Shown: positions 5,558 to 7,995 of the stretch, in pieces
Layout of the letters: each line of letters opens with the position of its first letter
Numbering within the stretch: the stretch's first letter is position 1
Assembly (NCBI GenBank): GCA_945937975.1
Contig: CAMEUD010000054.1
Location: 1 to 7,995 of the forward strand
Direction of reading: 5' to 3'
Source of the DNA: an uncultured Clostridia bacterium
GTDB taxonomy: Bacteria > Bacillota > Clostridia > Christensenellales > UBA1242
DNA length: 7,995 nt
Position numbers and translations under genes: made by a program
Notes under the pieces: model-generated
Database searches by the model: none
The model's input: only the letters and a program-made list of their open reading frames with translations
What the model was told of the DNA's origin: nothing

Positions 5558-7015
5558 ATGGCATTTTGCAGTTATTCAACACAACTTATTGTTGAAAATA
5601 AAACAACAGTTGATAATTTATTTATTTCATCATATATGCCTTATGCTAGTGGTGAATGTGTTAAAGTCTATTTATATGGGCTTCTTCTTTGCAATGATTC
5701 GCTGGAATCAAGAAACACTTTGGAAGAATTTTCAAAAGCACTTAATTTACCTGTTCAAGACATTGAAAGTGCGTTTTTATATTGGCAAGAACAAGGTCTT
5801 GTTCAAATTTTGGATACTATTCCAAAACAAATTAAGTACTTACCTGTAAAAAATGCAAACATTAAACTTTCAAAACTTAAAGATGACAAATATTCATCAT
5901 TTAATCTTCAAGCACAAGAAATTATCACTGAAAGAATGATTATGCCAAATGAATATTATGAGTATTATGTTACAATGGAGAGTTTACATATTGAACAAAC
6001 CGCAATGCTTATGATAATGAAATACTGCACCGACCTTAAAGGTGGAAATGTTGGATACCCTTATATTTTGACTGTTGCAAAAAACTGGGCAAGAGAAGGA
6101 TATACAACTGCTGAAAAAATAAATGAAAAACTTATTGATTATGAAAAAACAAATGAAGAACTTGCTTTAATTTTAAAAGCAATGCAAATAAAACGCAAAC
6201 TTGACCCAAGTGAGAGAGATTTATATGCAAAATGGCAAAATATGGGTTTTGATACTGGAACGATTATTTTTGTTGTAAAACAACAGAAAAAGCTTAAAAA
6301 TTCTGTTAATTTTGCTTATTTAGATGTTCTACTTGAAAAATATTACTCAATGAAGTTATTTACATCTCTTGAAATTGATGAATACGAAAAACAAAAACAA
6401 CAATTATTTGGTCTTGCAAAAACCATTTGTAAAAATCTTGGTTTGTATTATGCAAATGTTGAACCAGTTGTTGAAACATACATCGTAAACTGGAAAAATC
6501 TTGGATATGATGATATAACTCTTGAAACAATAAGCAACTACTGTTTTAAATCAAGCATTAGAACCCTTGAATATATGAATATTCAAATTCAAAAGTTCTA
6601 CAAACTTGGAATTGTTAGTGTTGATAGTTTGAATGAATATTTAAACCAAATTATAATGCAAGATGATGAAATTAAACAAATTATAGAAAAGCTTGGTCAA
6701 ACACGAAATGTGAATAATTTTGACAGAGAATGTTATGATAATTGGAAAAATAATTGGCAAATGCCAACTGAACTTATATACTTTGCAACAACTTATGCCA
6801 ATGGTAAGCCACAACCAATGAAATATATGAACAAAATTTTATCAACCTGGCATACCAAAAATATAACAAATATTGAAGATGCAAAAAAATGCGAAGATAT
6901 GCCTGAAACCACAAAACAAACTCAAAACAAAACACAAAAAGATTACAAAGAAAGGTCATACACAAAAGAAGAAATTTCATCTTTATTTACAAGTTTGGAA
7001 GAAATTGATATTTAG
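5558..7015 (+). CDS. DnaD/DnaB-like replication initiation protein with tandem DnaD domains
   Basis: Firmicutes DnaD and DnaB help DnaA and DnaI load the replicative helicase. The 485-residue product starts with a winged-helix-like N-terminal domain (about 1-100; SYMPYASGECVKVYLYGLLL and an LNLPVQDIESAFLYWQEQGLV segment). It is followed by what I read as four copies of the DnaD/DnaB_2 helical domain. The family YxxxIxxxW-type signature is clear in copy 1 (YILTVAKNW, 169-177) and copy 4 (YMNKILSTW, 423-431), and altered in copy 2 (YLDVLLEKY, 254-262) and copy 3 (YMNIQIQKF, 339-347). Each later copy begins with a similar helix: LYAKWQNMGFD (222-232), YIVNWKNLGYD (308-318), CYDNWKNNWQMP (392-403). 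A charged linker rich in Gln, Lys and Thr (440-470) leads to an acidic-hydrophobic tail, EEISSLFTSLEEIDI, like the C-terminal tails of this family. It starts at ATG 5558 rather than TTG 5510. The next gene, a DnaI-like loader, begins 8 nt later, supporting the replication role. The family is clear; DnaB versus DnaD orthology is not. Confidence 0.88.
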   Translation: MAFCSYSTQLIVENKTTVDNLFISSYMPYASGECVKVYLYGLLLCNDSLESRNTLEEFSKALNLPVQDIESAFLYWQEQGLVQILDTIPKQIKYLPVKNANIKLSKLKDDKYSSFNLQAQEIITERMIMPNEYYEYYVTMESLHIEQTAMLMIMKYCTDLKGGNVGYPYILTVAKNWAREGYTTAEKINEKLIDYEKTNEELALILKAMQIKRKLDPSERDLYAKWQNMGFDTGTIIFVVKQQKKLKNSVNFAYLDVLLEKYYSMKLFTSLEIDEYEKQKQQLFGLAKTICKNLGLYYANVEPVVETYIVNWKNLGYDDITLETISNYCFKSSIRTLEYMNIQIQKFYKLGIVSVDSLNEYLNQIIMQDDEIKQIIEKLGQTRNVNNFDRECYDNWKNNWQMPTELIYFATTYANGKPQPMKYMNKILSTWHTKNITNIEDAKKCEDMPETTKQTQNKTQKDYKERSYTKEEISSLFTSLEEIDI

Positions 7016-7018
7016 GAG
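7014..7018 (+). promoter_or_regulatory. Ribosome binding site of the DnaI-like gene overlapping the upstream stop
   Basis: AGGAG shares two bases with the TAG stop (7013-7015) of the DnaD-like gene and lies 5 nt before the ATG at 7024. The layout is the same as at the GlmU-like/pth junction and implies coupled translation. Confidence 0.75.
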
Positions 7019-7023
7019 CAAAA

Positions 7024-7995
7024 ATGATAAATAAAACTATACTAAAAAAAGCATTATCAAAAATTGACCAAAGACACAAAGAGTCTGAAAATTTTGCATA
7101 TGCAAATTTAAAAAAAGCAATGTCTTTTGAAGATTTTAAGCAAAATTACACAAAACTTAAAGAAATTGAATTTGAAAATGCAAAAAATGAAGTATATGGG
7201 AACAATTTAAAAATAGACACAAAAAATTTGATTGATGAACAAGAAAAAATATTATTATCTCATAATATTAACCCACTCTCTCTTATCCTCCATTATACTT
7301 GTACAAAATGTGATGACACAGGTTTTGTTAATGGTGAAATGTGTGTATGCTTAAAACACGAAATAAACAACATACTATTTGAAGAAAGTGGTTTTAATCA
7401 TAAACTTATGTCATTTGATGATGCAAACCTAAAAATATTTGATAACAGTGAAAAAATAAAAATTTTATATAACACAATGAAAAAATGGTGTAATGATAAT
7501 TCAAAATATCAAATTATTTTGTTATGTGGTCAAACTGGCGTTGGAAAAACTTATTTGATGGAATGTATGGCAAATGAACTAATTAAAAAAGAAAATATTG
7601 TATATTTTGCATCAGCGTTTAATGTAAATCAAAATTTGTTAAAATATCACACAACATTTGACAATACAAAATATGATAGTCTAAACAACTTACTTGACCC
7701 TGATTACTTATTTATTGATGACCTTGGCACTGAACCAATTTTAAAAAATGTTACTGTTGAAGGTATTTATAATATTATTGCCGACAGATTGGAACATAAC
7801 AAAAAAACAATAATATCAACAAATTTGGATTTGGGAAATATTGAAGAAAGATATGGCGAAAGAATATTCTCCCGACTTGTTAATAAAAATACATCATTAT
7901 GTTGTTATGTTGAAAATAGTGATTTAAGACTAAACAACTACCCACAATTTGTGGTTATTTTTTATTCTTTTATCTTTCAGCGATATCATCTTCTT
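7024..7995 (+). CDS. dnaI: DnaI/DnaC-like helicase-loader ATPase (open at right edge)
   Basis: This is an AAA+ protein predicted to load the replicative DnaB-type helicase onto DNA. The window holds 324 codons. In order: a helical, charged N-terminal part (1-85); a zinc site made of CTKC (93-96) and CVC (107-109), as in the DnaI helicase-binding domain; the AAA+ core with Walker A GQTGVGKT (169-176), Walker B LFIDD (229-233) and sensor-1-like IISTN (264-268); and an arginine-finger segment ERYGERIFSRL (275-285). The family usually ends soon after the DLRL motif (300-303 here). This frame runs on for about 20 more residues with no stop before the edge, so the true C-terminus is unresolved. It is the second gene of the operon after the DnaD-like gene. 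The N-terminal zinc site argues for a chromosomal DnaI-type loader rather than a phage or IstB-type protein. Confidence 0.9.
   Translation, partial: MINKTILKKALSKIDQRHKESENFAYANLKKAMSFEDFKQNYTKLKEIEFENAKNEVYGNNLKIDTKNLIDEQEKILLSHNINPLSLILHYTCTKCDDTGFVNGEMCVCLKHEINNILFEESGFNHKLMSFDDANLKIFDNSEKIKILYNTMKKWCNDNSKYQIILLCGQTGVGKTYLMECMANELIKKENIVYFASAFNVNQNLLKYHTTFDNTKYDSLNNLLDPDYLFIDDLGTEPILKNVTVEGIYNIIADRLEHNKKTIISTNLDLGNIEERYGERIFSRLVNKNTSLCCYVENSDLRLNNYPQFVVIFYSFIFQRYHLL
7942..7966 (+). terminator. Possible weak terminator near the end of the DnaI-like gene
   Basis: CCAC (7942-7945), loop AATTT and GTGG (7951-7954) are followed by TTATTTTTTATTC. The stem is only 4 bp, although the surrounding CCACAA/TTGTGG is a perfect inverted repeat. 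Its place, just after the family's normal C-terminal motif, suits a terminator. However, the coding frame reads straight through it. Confidence 0.3.

Noticed and set aside
6774..6980. Minus-strand frame of 68 codons
   Set aside because: It is antisense to the fourth DnaD-type repeat. It is rich in Leu, Phe and Cys, as expected for a shadow of AT-rich coding DNA.
1..7995. Alternative genetic code (TGA as Trp), considered because of the very low GC
   Set aside because: Trp codons in all genes are TGG, stops are TAA or TAG, and no conserved domain needs TGA readthrough. The window has no TGA-terminated gene, so a code change cannot be strictly excluded, but nothing supports it.

Overview
The window is an AT-rich stretch (about 25-30% GC by eye) that is densely coding, uses the standard bacterial code (Trp is TGG; stops are TAA and TAG) and has gaps of under 170 bases. 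The gene content is that of a low-GC Gram-positive (Firmicutes). It has a DnaD/DnaB-type replication protein next to a DnaI-type helicase-loader ATPase, a pth-mfd pair, purine-rich Shine-Dalgarno sites and a lipoprotein-anchored M1 peptidase. An uncultured gut-type Clostridia lineage is my best guess; the species cannot be told from the window.

Left part, minus strand (3843 to 1): one operon reading leftward, in the order truncated GlmU-like protein, pth, mfd. It starts at a near-consensus sigma-A promoter (TTGACA-17-TAAACT) and runs off the left edge inside mfd. The order matches the well-known Firmicutes glmU-prs-(ctc)-pth-(fin)-mfd locus, but prs, ctc and fin are absent. The glmU position holds a 268-residue derivative that has lost the nucleotide-binding loop and the acetyltransferase active-site region. 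Genes are packed at 1-8 nt spacing, and the SD of pth overlaps the stop codon of the gene before it.

Middle, minus strand (5470 to 3945): a single gene for a secreted M1-family (gluzincin) metallopeptidase lipoprotein. It has a strong SD and is closed by a clear rho-independent terminator immediately after its stop. That terminator separates it from the glmU-like/pth/mfd operon.

Right part, plus strand (5510 to 7995): a divergent operon driven by a well-formed extended -10 promoter. It encodes a DnaD/DnaB-like primosome protein of 485 residues with what looks like four tandem copies of the DnaD-type helical domain. A DnaI/DnaC-like AAA+ helicase loader with a four-cysteine zinc site follows. 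Together these would load the replicative helicase at the origin or at restart sites. The loader frame is still open at the right edge and continues past the usual family C-terminus.

The most noteworthy items are the degenerate GlmU at the glmU locus with an apparently leaderless start, the four-repeat DnaD protein, an extremely AT-rich segment inside mfd (about 11% GC over 180 bases against about 31% at the conserved end of the same gene), and the odd open-ended C-terminus of the DnaI-like gene. No RNA gene, CRISPR array, insertion sequence or defence system was seen.
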